A DNA stretch of 64,000 nucleotides, from contig LS997563.1 of the NCBI GenBank assembly GCA_000469685.2, forward strand, positions 32,793,968 to 32,857,967. The letters are read 5' to 3'. The translations under genes were made by a program, and so were the position numbers. Below the pieces are notes generated by a model. It made no database searches, was not told where the DNA came from, and saw only the letters and a program-made list of their open reading frames with translations. Shown one piece after another: positions 1 through 13,143 of this stretch. The stretch comes from Haemonchus contortus (lineage: Eukaryota; Nematoda; Chromadorea; Rhabditida; Trichostrongylidae). Numbering within the stretch: the stretch's first letter is position 1; each line of letters starts with the position of its first letter.

Positions 1-3000
1 CTTCCCACCTCCTTTTCGGCTATGCTGCTTCCAGGTCCTTGATTGCTGTGGACATCCTTCCAGTTGTTTCCATTCAGCTTCGTACTATGCAGCTTGGCAC
101 CGCTTAGAGATGGCATAGATGTGGTGCAATGAGACCATCGGGGACCACGTCGATATTACTGGCGCTAAAAGGCACAGGAGTTGTCGTAAGCAGGTGGCTA
201 CGGCGTTGACACGATGGCGAATGAATGATGCAAACGTCGATACCGGCTAGAATCCGCCGCCACGTGGCAAACTCTAGCTCTCTGCAGCGTACGGTGCCTT
301 CTCAGTGGGACTACGGGCGCGCCACGGCCAGGCCGTCCTTCACGTCGTCCGAACGGCACGACACAAGGCGACTCATGGTTAGTGACAAGCAAAGTTGTCA
401 AGCCAGACATCTCATAATGTATCGGATGCTAACTGTCAGTTTAGGTTTCATCAAGAAGAAATATCGTCTCACAGTCTTTCGAAATTTTTGGTAGGGTTAG
501 GGAAGCGGGAGAATCCGAGCACCTGACATAGTTCTAGACCTATATAGCTTTCCTTCTAGGTTTGCTGGCGCTGTCATCAGCGCTCCAGTGACAAGCACCA
601 GCATATGAAATATGAAGTGAAGAAGAATCGCATGATCCTCGTACACACTTCTTATCTTCGAAGAATAACGTCGTGAAAACTTATTTTGACCGGACAAAAA
701 TTCCATTTTTCTATATCGGAGCCTGCCTACGATGGCAGTCCTTGATGATCCGCCACAGTCAATTGTACAGGGTGGGACAGACGCGCCATTGCCAATTGTA
801 CAGGGTGGGACAGTCAAACCGTACAATCCTAAGTATTAAAAAGCGCACAGAAAAAGAGTTTTTTAGCTATGTATTGCAACAACTCTTAAGAACTGGAACT
901 GAATAGAGATTTCAAGTAAATTATTATACATTCAAATTTTCAGAATTCAGCATATGAAATGTTTTTTTGATTATGACCTCAGTAGGTGGTGAACTGTATT
1001 TCAAACATAATAACCAAGTTATGAGCTGAAATTCTCAACACCGCCTATATTGTGGCACGAACATGTTGTTCAATCCAATTTTCGAATCTTGTGTCGTATT
1101 AGACCTCTGATCCACAGACTTGCTAGTTTTCCATGACGTGGACACTTTGCATTCCGACAGGTACCGCGTAGAAACCTTAGCCAGAGGATCCTTCCGAAAC
1201 CTGGCCCCGTGCGATCCTTCATCGACATGAATGTATGACAAATTTTGTTGTGTTTCTGTTCGTATGTCGTTTCATGCGTGTGTCTGCAAAAAGTCAAAAG
1301 TAGGTGCGGTGAGAAGAAGGTGACTTAAAAATCTGTTATACCAATAAGGTTCACCCAGCGGCAAAAAAATGGGTAATGACCAGGAGGGATCATTTTCTGA
1401 ATCCATCGACTGGGAATCACAACTTCCCTATTCTTTGCCACAGGGTAAAGAGATCACTGGAGATCATAACTTCACTATTTGAGCGTGGGTAGCTGCTGGT
1501 CTTCCCATAAGCAAGAAAGGCGAAATGATTCTAGTGATCTCTGTTTGTATAACACAATATACTATATAGTACTCTGATTAGGTTTTTTCTTTATGTAACT
1601 ACTATTTATTCCTGATTTTTGATAATTTTTGGAAGGAGTTTCGGATTGCTGTTTTTTTCAGCTAATGATGACTTTGTTTCTGGTATCGAATTTAAAGAAA
1701 GAATTCAAGAAGCACAACGAGTAGGAAGATGGTCTTGGATATGTACATACACTGGATTTAATATGCATTATACCCCAAAATTTCACAGTCGATATCCTCG
1801 GTCGGAAAAAAAGGTATGTATTGCTTTTACATACTACGGTCAAAATTTTTGCTGGTACACGAGCACCAAATCCGAAAGCAGCCGCCCATTTTTTCAGTGA
1901 AAAAATTTTAGTCTCCATGAATAGGGTCCCTCGAGCGGGGACGATCTACTGAGCCACTGTGGCTCGCGATAGCCATGAGCGGAGACATTACTGACGCCCC
2001 CCCCCCCCCTAAGGAACTGATGATCAACCAGAGGACAGGTGACATGTGACAGGTCAGGTGCTTATAAAAAGAGTAGGAAGACCAATTCTGTTTTGTGCTA
2101 ACTAATAACCCCTGCGAAAGATTTCAACCGCATGACCTGATCCTGAGACTGATCTCTGAACATAAATTAGACGAAACACTCTCCTTTCCTACCGATACCA
2201 TTTTGCACCTCTACATTACGACGTACGTGAACTTATCAAGGTGTCAGTGGGTGCCGCCTTTGTTTCGTCTTTACTGATGGACCTACCGGCTATTTCATGG
2301 AAATTTACGAGACCAAAGAAAGATAGTGAAGTTAAGTTGGAGATCACCACCTGTCAAAACCCACACTGTTGACTTCCTACTTTTGTATCTTCTAAAAATA
2401 GTAGATGAAGCACGGATGTGAACATAAGTGAGGATACTTGCCCGTACGAGAGTGGGGTGTTCCATGATCAGTCTACGTGCGATCAACGCGACCAACTCTG
2501 CCGCTCAATTTGTGTTTCTCCAAACCGCCATCGACAGTCGTGTGATGCCGCCTGACTGATTTCCCCATAAATACCTCACGTGTGACATCGTACGATTATA
2601 TTCTGATTACTTTGGGCCAAAACTAGATTAGTACTGGATTATTCGCTTCTTTTTGAGATTGTTCCTGTCTGAAATTCTTGTTCGTGAAGTCATGGTGTCT
2701 TTTTCCCGAGTAGGAACACTCCATATCAACCTTTTTGCAGCATTGTATTGGCTACTGTAGGTCTCCGAAGTCATCCTTTGTTTCCATTCTATGGTCACTT
2801 TCTAATCATAGTTTTTTCGCTGCATAAACGACCCACTCTCCACCGACCCACTCTCCACCTCCGAGCTTTCTTTGTCTCGTATTTCGTTTGGAAAAACACG
2901 CGATCCGATCGTGACCCACCCGTATCGGTCAGACATCGCTTCTTTATCAGATCGACCCGAATGCAACGCTTTCCAGAAACTGTCCTGCTTTGATTATCCG

Positions 3001-5114
3001 ATGGCGGTCATTCCCACTGAGCTTACTCGAATCATTCACTATCCTTCATCATGTTCATGAGTAGGAGCTATCAGAAGAATGATGATTTAGAATCAGGCTG
3101 ACCATTCGAAGGCGGTCCTACCTTTTGTCTTTCGAGTTGCTACTTAATAGTTCCATCCTTCAAACCTCTCTCAACATTTTCGATATTAACAGGTTTACAA
3201 TGAATTTCTACACTGCTCACTATGGTAAATTATCTTATCTGCTTTTTGCATTTGTGGTAGTTTCCGGGCTTCTCAGTCAAAATTTTAAGGTAGCTTACAT
3301 CGCTAATAATACAAAAAACATAACTGTTAAGTCAGTTGATGAATTATAACGACAGCATACAAAAAAACACGACTCCAGTAATAATGGCTGACTACAAATA
3401 TCAACATAAGATTGATCACTTTTGGGTAAATCAGCAGTAACAAACCGAAACCAATAAGGCTCAACCTTGATTTAGAATGGCAAGATGTAGGGTCATCCTT
3501 GTCCGTGATCCTTTCCGTTTCCGGCATTTCCCGTCAATAGAACCAAAGTCTCCTGTTACGATCTTGAAGATCGTTCACTTCCTTCTTCATATGTGACGTA
3601 AGCGATCTTTTAGACCAAAAGATTTCTGTCTATGTGTTCCTTGAAAATGCGAAGATCACTCACCGGCGCAATGTCCCCAGAGAAACGTTCACCGCAGAAG
3701 GTATGGCTGGGATACATCACTGCAGCTACCAAAAAAATTGTCTTATTCATTAACTCTTCTGTGTTGTCGGTCTATATCCATCATTTCAACAAATTTCAAA
3801 ATCTAGTGATGAGAAACGAAATATAATAGTATTACTTCTTCTTAAATTCAGAAATGAACCGCGCTGACCTCGGGAATCGCTATGCCTGAGCCTGACCTAT
3901 TATGTCGCAGCCTTTCCATTTTTAATATTAAAGAATAATACTCAATTAAAGTGTTATGCCTTTACATTGCTGCCTTGGAGATGTTTTCTTCGCCGCAATG
4001 AAGCCCCATTTGTACTCACCGATTTTTTGAGGAGTAGAGAAGGTTGCATAGTTCACAAAAGTTACTCGTCGTTGATCCGAACTTCAAGCAGTCAGAAATT
4101 GGTGGATAGAGATTTTAGTAAGAATTTTCAAATACATAACCTGGGACAACCGCTTCATTTCTCCAATTGTGTGGGGCCGATCAAGAAAGGAGTAGTGACT
4201 TCACTTATGTGCTCTAAGCTTTCCAAAACCGTCCTCTCCTGATGAACTTGAACGCCTTTCTCCATATTCGCTGTTCCTTTTATGTACGTACCTGCCTTTA
4301 TTCTTCCTCTCGTGTCACCCATATTCTTCCTTTCGTGCTACCCTCAGTTATTTCCGTAACCTTACCTGTACGGTACATATCGCTACCTTGATGGATCCCT
4401 TCCAAAAATGAGCAGAAAGAGTTTGGGTTCACATCAGCGTAGACCTAAAAGAGATTCTTCAGAGGTAGTACGACCGAAGTAGGTTCTGTTCTTCGTAGGC
4501 TTAAGAAGAGTTTACTAGTAGTGTATTTCACAAGTATGGGGCATCTTCTTATAGCGATATGTTTGCAACTTCTTTCCATCCCAATCGAACAGTCTCCCTA
4601 GTGCTCAGCTCCGCTGCGGTTTCTGTGTTCGCGACCACTCTGTTCCCCATTCCTCCTTTGCTATCAGGCTACTCAGAACATTGCCACTTCATTTTCATCC
4701 GCAAAGATGTGAATCACTCAAACACTTCAACTATTTTTACTCATATGTTTTTTTATAGTTACAGCTAATATATAGTAGTATGGCGCACTTGAACACGTCA
4801 TCCAGTCTTACACCTATCCACTTTTTATAGTTAACAATTCTTACTTGCTTGTAAACAAAGGCCCTGTACCCATATTACCAGTTACGATAGCCACGCCCAA
4901 CCGATTGCTGTGGCTAAGTTGCCACAGAGAAGAAGTAAACACAGTTAAAGAGAGCGAGTTATGAAGGAATTACACTCTTCGTCGCAGTTTTGTTGCGCTC
5001 ACCGCTTTTGCTTAAAGTATTTCATTTTATCATTGATAAAAGTCATCGAAGTACCTAATCAGAGGCGTGCAGCGACGAATTGAGGAGGTACTCGATGAGA
5101 TAACTATTTTAGTG
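1..5114. other. No supported gene; repeat-like DNA
   Basis: No open frame here combines length, splice signals and a recognisable protein motif. About 160-400 is clearly more G+C-rich than its surroundings and may be the edge of a mobile element. A 21-bp sequence beginning CAATTGTACAGGG occurs twice without mismatch (760-780 and 793-813). A C-homopolymer lies near 1997-2010. Short frames of 60-109 codons on both strands look like chance frames. Confidence 0.5.
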
Positions 5115-5121
5115 TTTTCAG
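5109..5121 (+). promoter_or_regulatory. Probable trans-splice acceptor of PHGDH
   Basis: A T-rich tract ending TTTTCAG stops 7 nt before the PHGDH start codon, and no in-frame exon precedes it. In nematodes this arrangement usually marks spliced-leader addition. The inference rests on position and consensus only. Confidence 0.55.
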
Positions 5122-5128
5122 AGTTACC

Positions 5129-8100
5129 ATGCAGATTACGAAGGTGTTGATCGCAGACGATATCGAGAAAGAGTGCGTAGACGTCTTGAAAGCAAATGGT
5201 GTCGAGGTAGCAGCTAAGCATTAGAAATATGAAGCACGGATCTATTACTGTAGCCTTGAGATTCAGGTAACAGTAAAGACGAAGCAGACGGTGGACGAAT
5301 TGAAGACGTCGCTCCCAGCTCATGATGCAGTGATAGTTCGCAGCGCAACAAAGGTACTCAGAGCGTGATTTGGGTAGTGACTTACTTTTTGGTTTTGCTG
5401 GATTTCTTGAGCTTGATGGATGACGTATTAACCATTCAATCGGTTTGAGAATTGTGCATTCATGTCTAATAATGACAAGGTGGATAATGGGTCCGTTGAA
5501 ACGGGGTGTTTCGCTGAAAGCTTGAGTAACCCCACTAGAATCGCCTTTCTCTCTACATTTTATGTCGGTTTTCAGGGTTCAACTGTTCTTCTTTCGATAG
5601 TAATGGCTCTTACAGATCACACGAGAACTGATCGAAGTTGGAGCAGCTGGTCGTCTGAGGCTGGTCGGAAGGGCTGGCACAGGTGTTGACAACATTGATG
5701 TCGAAGCCGCTTCGCAAAACAAAGTTCTAGTCATGAATACTCCTCGTGAGTTTTAATTGGAAGAATTTGAAGAGCTTGAATTCGTGTTTGACCCAATAAT
5801 GACTAAAGGGGAACTGTCAAAGTTGGTGCTCCAATTTTTACACATGAAATGGGCCCAATTCAACTGACCTCAAGCATGAAAGGGCTTGACCGGCCTGAGT
5901 AAGTAACCATTAGAAATTTGACCCTGGACAGCCATTCAGCAACACTGCGCTCCACTTTAAGCCTTCAAAATGTGCCCACTAGCCATTGCCAAAGCTGACA
6001 TAAATTGTACACCTTCATGGGATGCGTTTTGTTGGCAATTGATCATACAACTTCCTAATTCGATCTTTTTCACATTCGTACTAGTCGACGCAATGATCAT
6101 CATTTTACCGATCAAGTCGTTTTGGTAGCCTTATAGATGATTTTCCGTTCAACAATTACTCCGCGAACTTGTATGAACAGTATGTCGTGCTGCTCGATGT
6201 GTAGTATAGAAGCAAAGGATATGGCCAGCCGCACCGTGAATAGCTGTCGCTATTTATAGCCTTAATAAATGCCTTTCCGACAGGACTTTGGAACAAAATT
6301 CACCGGGTCCCGAAAGTCATCGAACCCCTGAGAAAACGAACAGTCGGAAAGAAAAACTGTGCCGCGTAGCTCTAAAATTGGTAGCTACACTCAAGCCATG
6401 GTTGGAATACATAGCCAAGAATATTGCAATAATGGATTAACTCACTTTTTACCGTCCTAAAAAAGGCTTATCACTTAACGCCGCACTAATTGGAGTTCTG
6501 GAAAGCTAAAGAATTAAACTACAGAACGAACCCATGAAGGTTTCCATTCCAATTGGCACTGAAGTTAGAATTCATGAAGATTTTTAGTGAGAACTTCTGA
6601 GAGTTAGTGAAAACGAAGCCACAACCTTTTCCGATACAGTTACAGTCCTATGAAATTTCAGAGGCGAATTCACGATCTGCAGCCGAACTTACTTGCATTC
6701 TGATTCTCAGCCTTACTCGCCATGTTCCTCAAGCTGATGCCTCCATGAAGGCTGGGAAATGGGCCAGAAAGGACTTCATGGGAGAGGAGGTCCGTGATGC
6801 TCATAATTTTTTCAGCAAAAAATTCGGAGGAAAATGGCGACGTCAAGGAAGCACTTCATTGTTGTGGGACCAAACGATAAACATAACTGATATGTTGCCC
6901 TCTTATATGTACACACATACACACAAAATTTTTATCATCATCAAGGTTCTGCTCATACCAACACCCACATCCCCACAGCGATCCGCATACACAAACACAG
7001 AGGGAAACAGCTTTCCAAAATTTACTAATTATGCCCAATGGTACACACTGAGGAATACGCCCACTCACACAAAAGTCTTCACCCATACACCCACTGACAA
7101 GTGTCAAAACTCAAATACAAACACCACACTCTTCTAGCAATAACTAATCTATCGACAGTAGTTGTCTCATTGGTAGCATCAAAATGCATAAAAACTGGAT
7201 GCAAATTCAGGTAAAGATATAGGGACCTATTTCGGAAATACTCTGGATTCTTATTGAACTCACGAAATGTTGCAGTTTATTACCAGGCTGTGAAGTGATA
7301 GTCTTCTATTCTAGTCAGACCATGGCTGTGTGAGCGGAAATGGAAGGAGTTATTTGCAGATATTTGGGCGTACGTTGGCTGTGTTGGGTCTGGGAAGAAT
7401 AGGCTCAGAAGTGGCCAGTCGTCTGCAAGCATTCGGTATGCGAGTTATTGGATACGATCCTATGGTCACGAAAGAGGTTAATCTTGTTCTACCTAAATCT
7501 TTTGGGCCAGTCTTCAGAGCGTTATCATTACAGGCGGCAGCAGCGAAGAATATCGAATTACTCTCGTTGGAAGAAATTTGGCCTCAAGCTGATTTCATAA
7601 CTGTGCACGTCCCGTTGATCCCAGAGACAGCAAATCTCATCAATGCCAAAAGTAAATGTCAAAGATGTTCTTAAAAAAGTCATCGTGGGAGCTAAATGAT
7701 AAGTTTCAGCGCTTGCCAAATGTAAAAAGGGAGTAAAGATCGTCAACGTGGCACGTGGAGGCATTGTTAACGAGAAGGATCTGGTCGATGCCCTGAATTC
7801 TGCTCAAGCAGGAGGAGCAGCGATCGACGTTTTCGAAGAGGTGAGTCCCTTCATCGAGCATGAATTGAAAGTCATTGGTCACAATGCCGTACAAAGTTAC
7901 TACTGTAGTAAAATAACAAGTGAATAATGAGTTATTCTGTGAATGGAATATTGGTTCTAAATTAGACTCTGAGTTTTTGATTATGAATTATGAACCGAAG
8001 TTTCCGTACATTTGATATTAGTATGTGGTGCAAAGTATTATGAAGTAATAATAATAGGAGGAGTCGGTCCATTGATAGGGGTTGGTGCATAATTATTGCG

Positions 8101-10233
8101 GATTTTTTTCAGCAAATTTTACTTTAAAAAACGATAGAAATATCTAGCAAAGACACGTTCAAATGATTTTTCCAAACATATCCACTATCTACGCACTGCT
8201 TCCCATTTGCTGAACGGTCGGATTCCACAGGCGAAGAAGTTTCGATACTTGGAGGCGATCACGCCAAGACGTTGGCCATCAAGCCATTCACTTCGTCGAA
8301 AGCTGTGTTCGTCAACCAATTTTTCAAAGGGTGATTGACGTGATAATCTATAGGAGTTTCTGTTGGTGAATAGGGCGACCGCAGAAGCAGATTCCATTCC
8401 TTGTTCGGCTTTGGCTGACGGTTCCATCGCCGAGAAGTTCGTTGAGATCACGTTATGAGTGGCCGCCTTCCAAACATTCTCAAAATAATAGAACATAATT
8501 TGGCGTGCATGAAGATGACTTTCTAGGCATATTTCTGTTAAAGAATGCAAGAAGATTATTTATACAAAAATTCCGAATTCGAAGGTTTAATTTTATCGAG
8601 GGAAAAGAAGCCGCGAGAACACCGCAATAATTATGCATCAACCTAATATTTTGAATGCAAACGTCCAACAACCGATCATTTCAATCATCAAATAATGAAG
8701 TGGTCCATCTTTCATCCCAAGCAATGTTGTTATTAATGATTCCTAAGATTCTCATTGTTTAAAGTTTGGTGTTGATCGCTATTGAAAACTGATGGAATTT
8801 TTGGTCGCTGAGGCTTTTTCAATAATATGGTGTGTGTTTGCTCCTTTTTTTGAGCCCTGATCCAGTAGCATTAAGTAGCTTGTTATAGGCCTGTCACTCA
8901 TCATGTCTAGCGAGCTTATTTCCATCCCGGAGCAGCTTCTATCTGACGTCTAATTCGATTTTATCTTTTAGAAATAATCTGGCAAAAAAATACTGCTCAT
9001 AGTAAATGCGAAGGAACCCCGCACTAAACCGTTCCGGTCCCTCCTTGTACTTCATGGGAATTTTTGAAGAGTGTGAAAATTGTTAATCGCTAAAGGCAGT
9101 AAAGGATCATTGTGACATGTTTAGGGACAAAATGTTTCAAACACGGCAAGGTGTACTATGATTTCTTGTTCAGTTCACAATTTTCATGTCTGTTGAATAC
9201 TTCAGAACTTTTCTCGAAAAACCTTTGGAGTTCTCTTTGGTATTGAACTTTGTTATCAGGACTAGATTTAGTGCATCCCATCAAGTTTTACCGAAGAAAT
9301 TGTGTCGAATTGCAGCCATTCCTTACCCTACCTCCTTCACAATCTTTTTGAACTTTGCTGAAATCAGTGATTCAAACGTGCTGCTTTTCGGGATAGTCAG
9401 GGTTGACGATGTTGCTAACAAAAAGGGTTACTGGCAGATACTGGTCTTGAGCTTCCAAATTGGAAGCCATGAACGTCCCCTTAGAATTTTCCCTGCTCCT
9501 CTACCCGTCCTCCTCTCCCCTACAATCGGCAAAAGCAGTGGAAGGGGTTCAGAAAGATCGTTTGCGATCCGTTTGAAGTGGTGTACCATGAATCCTTTGA
9601 AATGAAAAAGTGCTTCAACAAAATCTCTTCAGTACAAAATGTTTGAGCTCTGAAATGTAGGCGCTCACAAATGCAATCTTTCATAGTAATAAAGCACCTT
9701 TCATTTTTTGTCAGGTTTTGTTACCCAGAAAAATCCCGCTATGATAATAGATTCACATAAATTTGATTAGCCTTTGACTAGTCAGTCTGATCAGTAGCCA
9801 AAACTACTTGCTCTTGCTTCAGTGAAGAATCTTTATTACACTTTTTTTTGTCTACGACCAAGCATGAAGGATGATCTTTTTCAGAACTTCATATCATTTT
9901 TCTGATAGCTTAGAATGGCCTGATGGTATGAAAGAAATTGCTAAAATTGCTATTAATGCTCCTTTTTGGTGTGAATGTATCTAAGAATACGATTGCTTTT
10001 GCAGGAACCCCCGAAGTATCGTGCTTTGGTGGAGCATCCGAAGGCCATTTGCACTCCTCACCTAGGTGCTTCAACCATCGACGCTCAATTGAGAGTGGCA
10101 ACAGAAATTGCTGAAAACATCGTCCAGTTCAACAAGGGCACAGTGCTCGGAGTGGTCAGTTGATTTCATCTTCTTTGCTACTGGAAGCATGGAGTACATC
10201 ATTTTTCAGCTCAATGCCAAAGAAGTAATGTGA
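5129..10233 (+). CDS. PHGDH: D-3-phosphoglycerate dehydrogenase, short catalytic form
   Basis: Oxidises 3-phosphoglycerate to 3-phosphohydroxypyruvate with NAD+, the first step of serine synthesis in the cytosol. Nine exons (5129-5206, 5267-5353, 5616-5745, 6662-6789, 7360-7476, 7534-7651, 7710-7840, 10005-10154, 10210-10233) join with matching phases to 320 aa. Visible landmarks are an N-terminal substrate half with [10 protein letters not shown], the NAD fold GLGRIG at residues 151-156, VARGG with the catalytic Arg at 235, the Glu of VFEEEPP near 264, and His 282 in PHLGAST. The frame stops seven codons after the last intron, so the ASB and ACT regulatory domains of vertebrate (~530 aa) enzymes are absent; from memory, nematode orthologues share this length. 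Intron 7 is 2.2 kb and carries a mariner derivative. Confidence 0.93.
6890..7130. repeat. CA-rich low-complexity stretch in PHGDH intron 4
   Basis: Imperfect ACAC/CACAC-rich sequence fills much of the intron after exon 4 and opens long chance frames on both strands. No protein feature is seen. Confidence 0.6.
8078..8646 (-). mobile_element. Internally deleted mariner-type element
   Basis: The ends are inverted copies of a mariner-like terminus. The right end, read inward, begins TTAGGTTGATGCATAATTAT; the left end differs at its tip but shares GCATAATTATTGCGG, and TA flanks both sides (8076-8077, 8647-8648). The element is about 569 bp against ~1.3 kb for an autonomous mariner. A minus-strand frame (8185-8550) joins a piece like the transposase N-terminus ([15 protein letters not shown]) to one like its C-terminus ([15 protein letters not shown]). 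The DNA between, which should hold the DDD catalytic centre, is missing. It lies in PHGDH intron 7. Confidence 0.75.
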
Positions 10234-10286
10234 CGGAAATAATGCTGCTCCGGTGGTCGCAGTTTATTTATTTGTTAAATTTGTAC

Positions 10287-10292
10287 AATAAA
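10287..10292 (+). terminator. Polyadenylation signal of PHGDH
   Basis: AATAAA lies 54 nt after the PHGDH stop codon, followed by T-rich sequence. It is the first canonical hexamer downstream and makes a short 3' UTR, typical of nematodes. Confidence 0.6.
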
Positions 10293-10299
10293 TTATTCG

Positions 10300-11122
10300 G
10301 TTTTCTCTACTATTCTAATTTACAGTGATTCTTGTCCAGGTCATTCCTAAGAAAGAAATTTGTGAATCTGCTTCTCACCTCGTTTTCTATTCATCTATCC
10401 TAGATGTAACCTTTACCAAAGTGGGATGCGGGTGGTTGACCACCGATGTCATGATGACCAGGGTTTTTAGGGTAGCAGAATATGCATCTGTAGAACACAG
10501 GAATGCACCCAAGCTAGCCAAAAATTTGAAGTTAAGTGTGCACAGCTGCCATTAACTAGCTAATATGCTGTTGCAGCAGACCTAATGTCACTCATGTTCA
10601 GGCCTCACTGTTCCCTATTGTGAGTTAATAACAATGCAGTAGAAGGCTGTATATCTTACTACTGAATTGAGGAATAATAGCTACGTTGTCAGGACGCGTT
10701 TGCTGAATGGCAAGTCTAACGACTATGTAAGCCAGTAGTTTCCTTCGTATTTCAGCGTTCCATAACAGAATCAGCGGTTCCATAACAGAACGCTTGTCAT
10801 CATGAAGCCACAGCACCAATTTGTGATGGGCGGGCTGGTATGATCATGATGATCCACGTGTAGCAGCTTAAAAAGTAACCGAATATGGATAACTGACGAT
10901 TAGTTTTCATTTCACAACTACTGTTTATACTGCAGCGATTCGAGATGTCTTTGGATGATGTCAGCATGTTGCCCACCTCCCAAGGTTGGACGCTTTTGTA
11001 CAGTGGAAAAGAAGGGACGAGTTTCCGGCCAGATCAATAGACACACTTGGAGCGTTTTCATAGTAGGATTGTTCGTCTTCAGACGGAGATGGAACCATAA
11101 ACCCGTACCTATGAGTATGATA
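10300..11122. other. Spacer, no gene seen
   Basis: Follows the PHGDH 3' end. It holds only short frames without splice support or motifs. A short direct repeat containing GGTTCCATAACAGAA lies near 10756-10790. Confidence 0.45.
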
Positions 11123-11124
11123 TA

Positions 11125-11632
11125 CAGTAGCGCTCAAAAGTATTCGGCCGACTTTAACTTGCCGTAACTTTTTTCCCAGTGGAGCTAATCACATGAAATT
11201 TTGATATGTTCAGCTGAGGCATATTTTACACTGTCCGACAGTACTTGACTGCGAAACAGCTATAACCACATACTAATGGGGAGGCGTTTGTAGACTGTGC
11301 TGGAAGCAAGTTTGTGATGTCTGCAGTTATTCCGACCTTATGTACGTTTTTCTTCTCTTCTGGGTTCGACATTAGTGCTCGTACACTTGAGACATGGCAA
11401 AAAGGAAAGGACTCCCAGAAGGACCACCATTCGTACTTCCCCTTGATTTTTTGTTCAAGCCCTTTTGGATATCTGGAACATGATCAAAATGCAGGTTAAT
11501 AGTAGTAAATATTCTTACTACACCAATGTTACACATATTGAAATTTCGCTTGATTAGATCCCGTAGGAAAGAAGTTACGACTGAAAATTGTAACTGAAGA
11601 AGCATTTCGCCGAATACTTTTGAGCGCTTCTG
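11125..11632 (+). mobile_element. Tc1/mariner-type MITE, copy 1
   Basis: A 508-bp element bounded by inverted termini (CAGTAGCGCTCAAAAGTATT at the left; GCCGAATACTTTTGAGCGCT near the right end) and flanked by TA on both sides, the classic target duplication. A closely similar copy lies at 16480-16988. Inside, a short frame starting MAKRKG could be a relic of a transposase N-terminus, but no DDE residues are present. It is therefore non-autonomous. Confidence 0.85.
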
Positions 11633-11639
11633 TACTTAC

Positions 11640-12970
11640 CCTCTTAATACCGTTTGACATCACGTCCCTATTATTGTACCAGTAGCGACGTACCTAATGA
11701 GGGACTTTATACGACGGTCTCAGATGAGAGACGGTCGTTACATTGCTCAGTTGTTCTTCGGCCTTTTTCATCAGCCAGCTACCGCTTATTTTGACGGAAA
11801 TAATGAAAAATGTTGCTAATTAGCTGTCGATCAATGTGCTACCCTTGAAACCATTACTCACAGATGATTCGTGAACAGGAGCTTTGCTAGGGTACAATCT
11901 GGACAAATAGATTCGGTACGAAAAAAATTAAAAAGAAAAATCATTTGAATTGTGTATGGCAGAATATAAACTCTACTGACAACTTCTATTCAATGGCAGT
12001 GGAAAAGTATTGATCACATTTTTATCTTAAAGGGAATATTTCATGTGTGGGACGCTCTCAATCGCCATGCCGGTAAGCGTTTTGCTTCTTTTCATGGTTG
12101 ACAGGTGCTCATTTTTAGAATAACTACAAAGGAAGGCTCATAAGAGCTACGCGCTCTGCCTGTGTATGGCAGGTAGCCCGGTCCCCTGGCAACCGATTCA
12201 TTTACAACTTACATGCAGTACATATTAACTATAAATACTTTATTGACTGTGATTAGCTTTGAATGACGGTGGTTAACAAAGGGCAGTGGTGTTTGTCGTA
12301 TGGAAGTAGTAATGCTCAAGCAAATGGCTGAGAGTACTGGGAAAAACCTGAAATTCGCTCGAAAATAGCGAGTCATTCGAATCGGAGGGCTTGACAAATG
12401 ATCATTCAGTTTCCTTTTCTGGCTTTCTAGACGAATGGGATTTGTGTACGAGAGGCTTAATAGGCATGATGGGTGGGAAAGTTTCAAATCGAACCCTATT
12501 CAGTTCGGTATTCGGTACTCGTTACTCATTATTCTTTTTTTTTTGTTTCCGACTCATTTTCCAATGTTCCTTCTGTCAGGCACCTCTCCACTTTGCATCT
12601 ATTGCGATAGTTCCTCAAATTTGAAACATTGCATATGTTTTTTTTGGGTTTTTGCGCTGGCTGTAGCATGTGCTCGGAGTTTTCTTCATAATGGAAGCGA
12701 CGACGTGACTCCCGGTGTATAGCACGCGCCACACAAAGCGGTTTTTTGAGCGAATCGCAAAGTATGGGCTGTTCGAGCTTTATTCTAACTCTGGTGTGAT
12801 TTTGGACTAAATGTGGGCGCGCAGAAGCAAAGGGGCGTGCAGCAATATGTGCACCACGCAGTACTACGCAATGGGTAAAAAGTGAGTGTTATCTCTTCTT
12901 ACAGTAATCTCACACACACGATAAATGACTACTTCCGCAATCACCTTCTTCGTCTTCTTCTTCCCCCTAG
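11640..12970. other. Spacer, no gene seen
   Basis: No reading frame here has splice or motif support. Frames of 77-95 codons near 12391-12722 overlap on both strands and show no family signature. Confidence 0.45.
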
Positions 12971-12972
12971 CG

Positions 12973-13143
12973 TTAATCCCGCGCCGTCCCTGGGTCCGCT
13001 GTTCTTGTCAGCCGTCCCCATTTCGTTCTATCTACGGCACCTTCTGCCGTCACCTTGGCTTCGGCGAGGTCCTTCTTGATCCCGTCCCGCCACCTCTTCT
13101 TTGGGGCTCCTCGTGGTTGCTTACCTTGGGCCTCGAACTCCAT
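12973..13143 (-). mobile_element. 3' end of a non-LTR (RTE-like) retrotransposon
   Basis: The minus strand reads RGAPKKRWRDGIKKDLAEAK, then KVTAEGAVDRTKW and RLTRTADPGTARD, then a stop. This is the familiar C-terminal tail of reverse-transcriptase polyproteins of non-LTR elements common in strongylid genomes. Only about 57 codons remain and no RT domain is found beside them, so this is a 5'-truncated dead copy. G+C is higher than in the flanks. Confidence 0.72.

Noticed and set aside
9186..9605. 139-codon frame in PHGDH intron 7
   Set aside because: Sense to the host gene but with no family match, and PHGDH exons 7 and 8 join perfectly without it.
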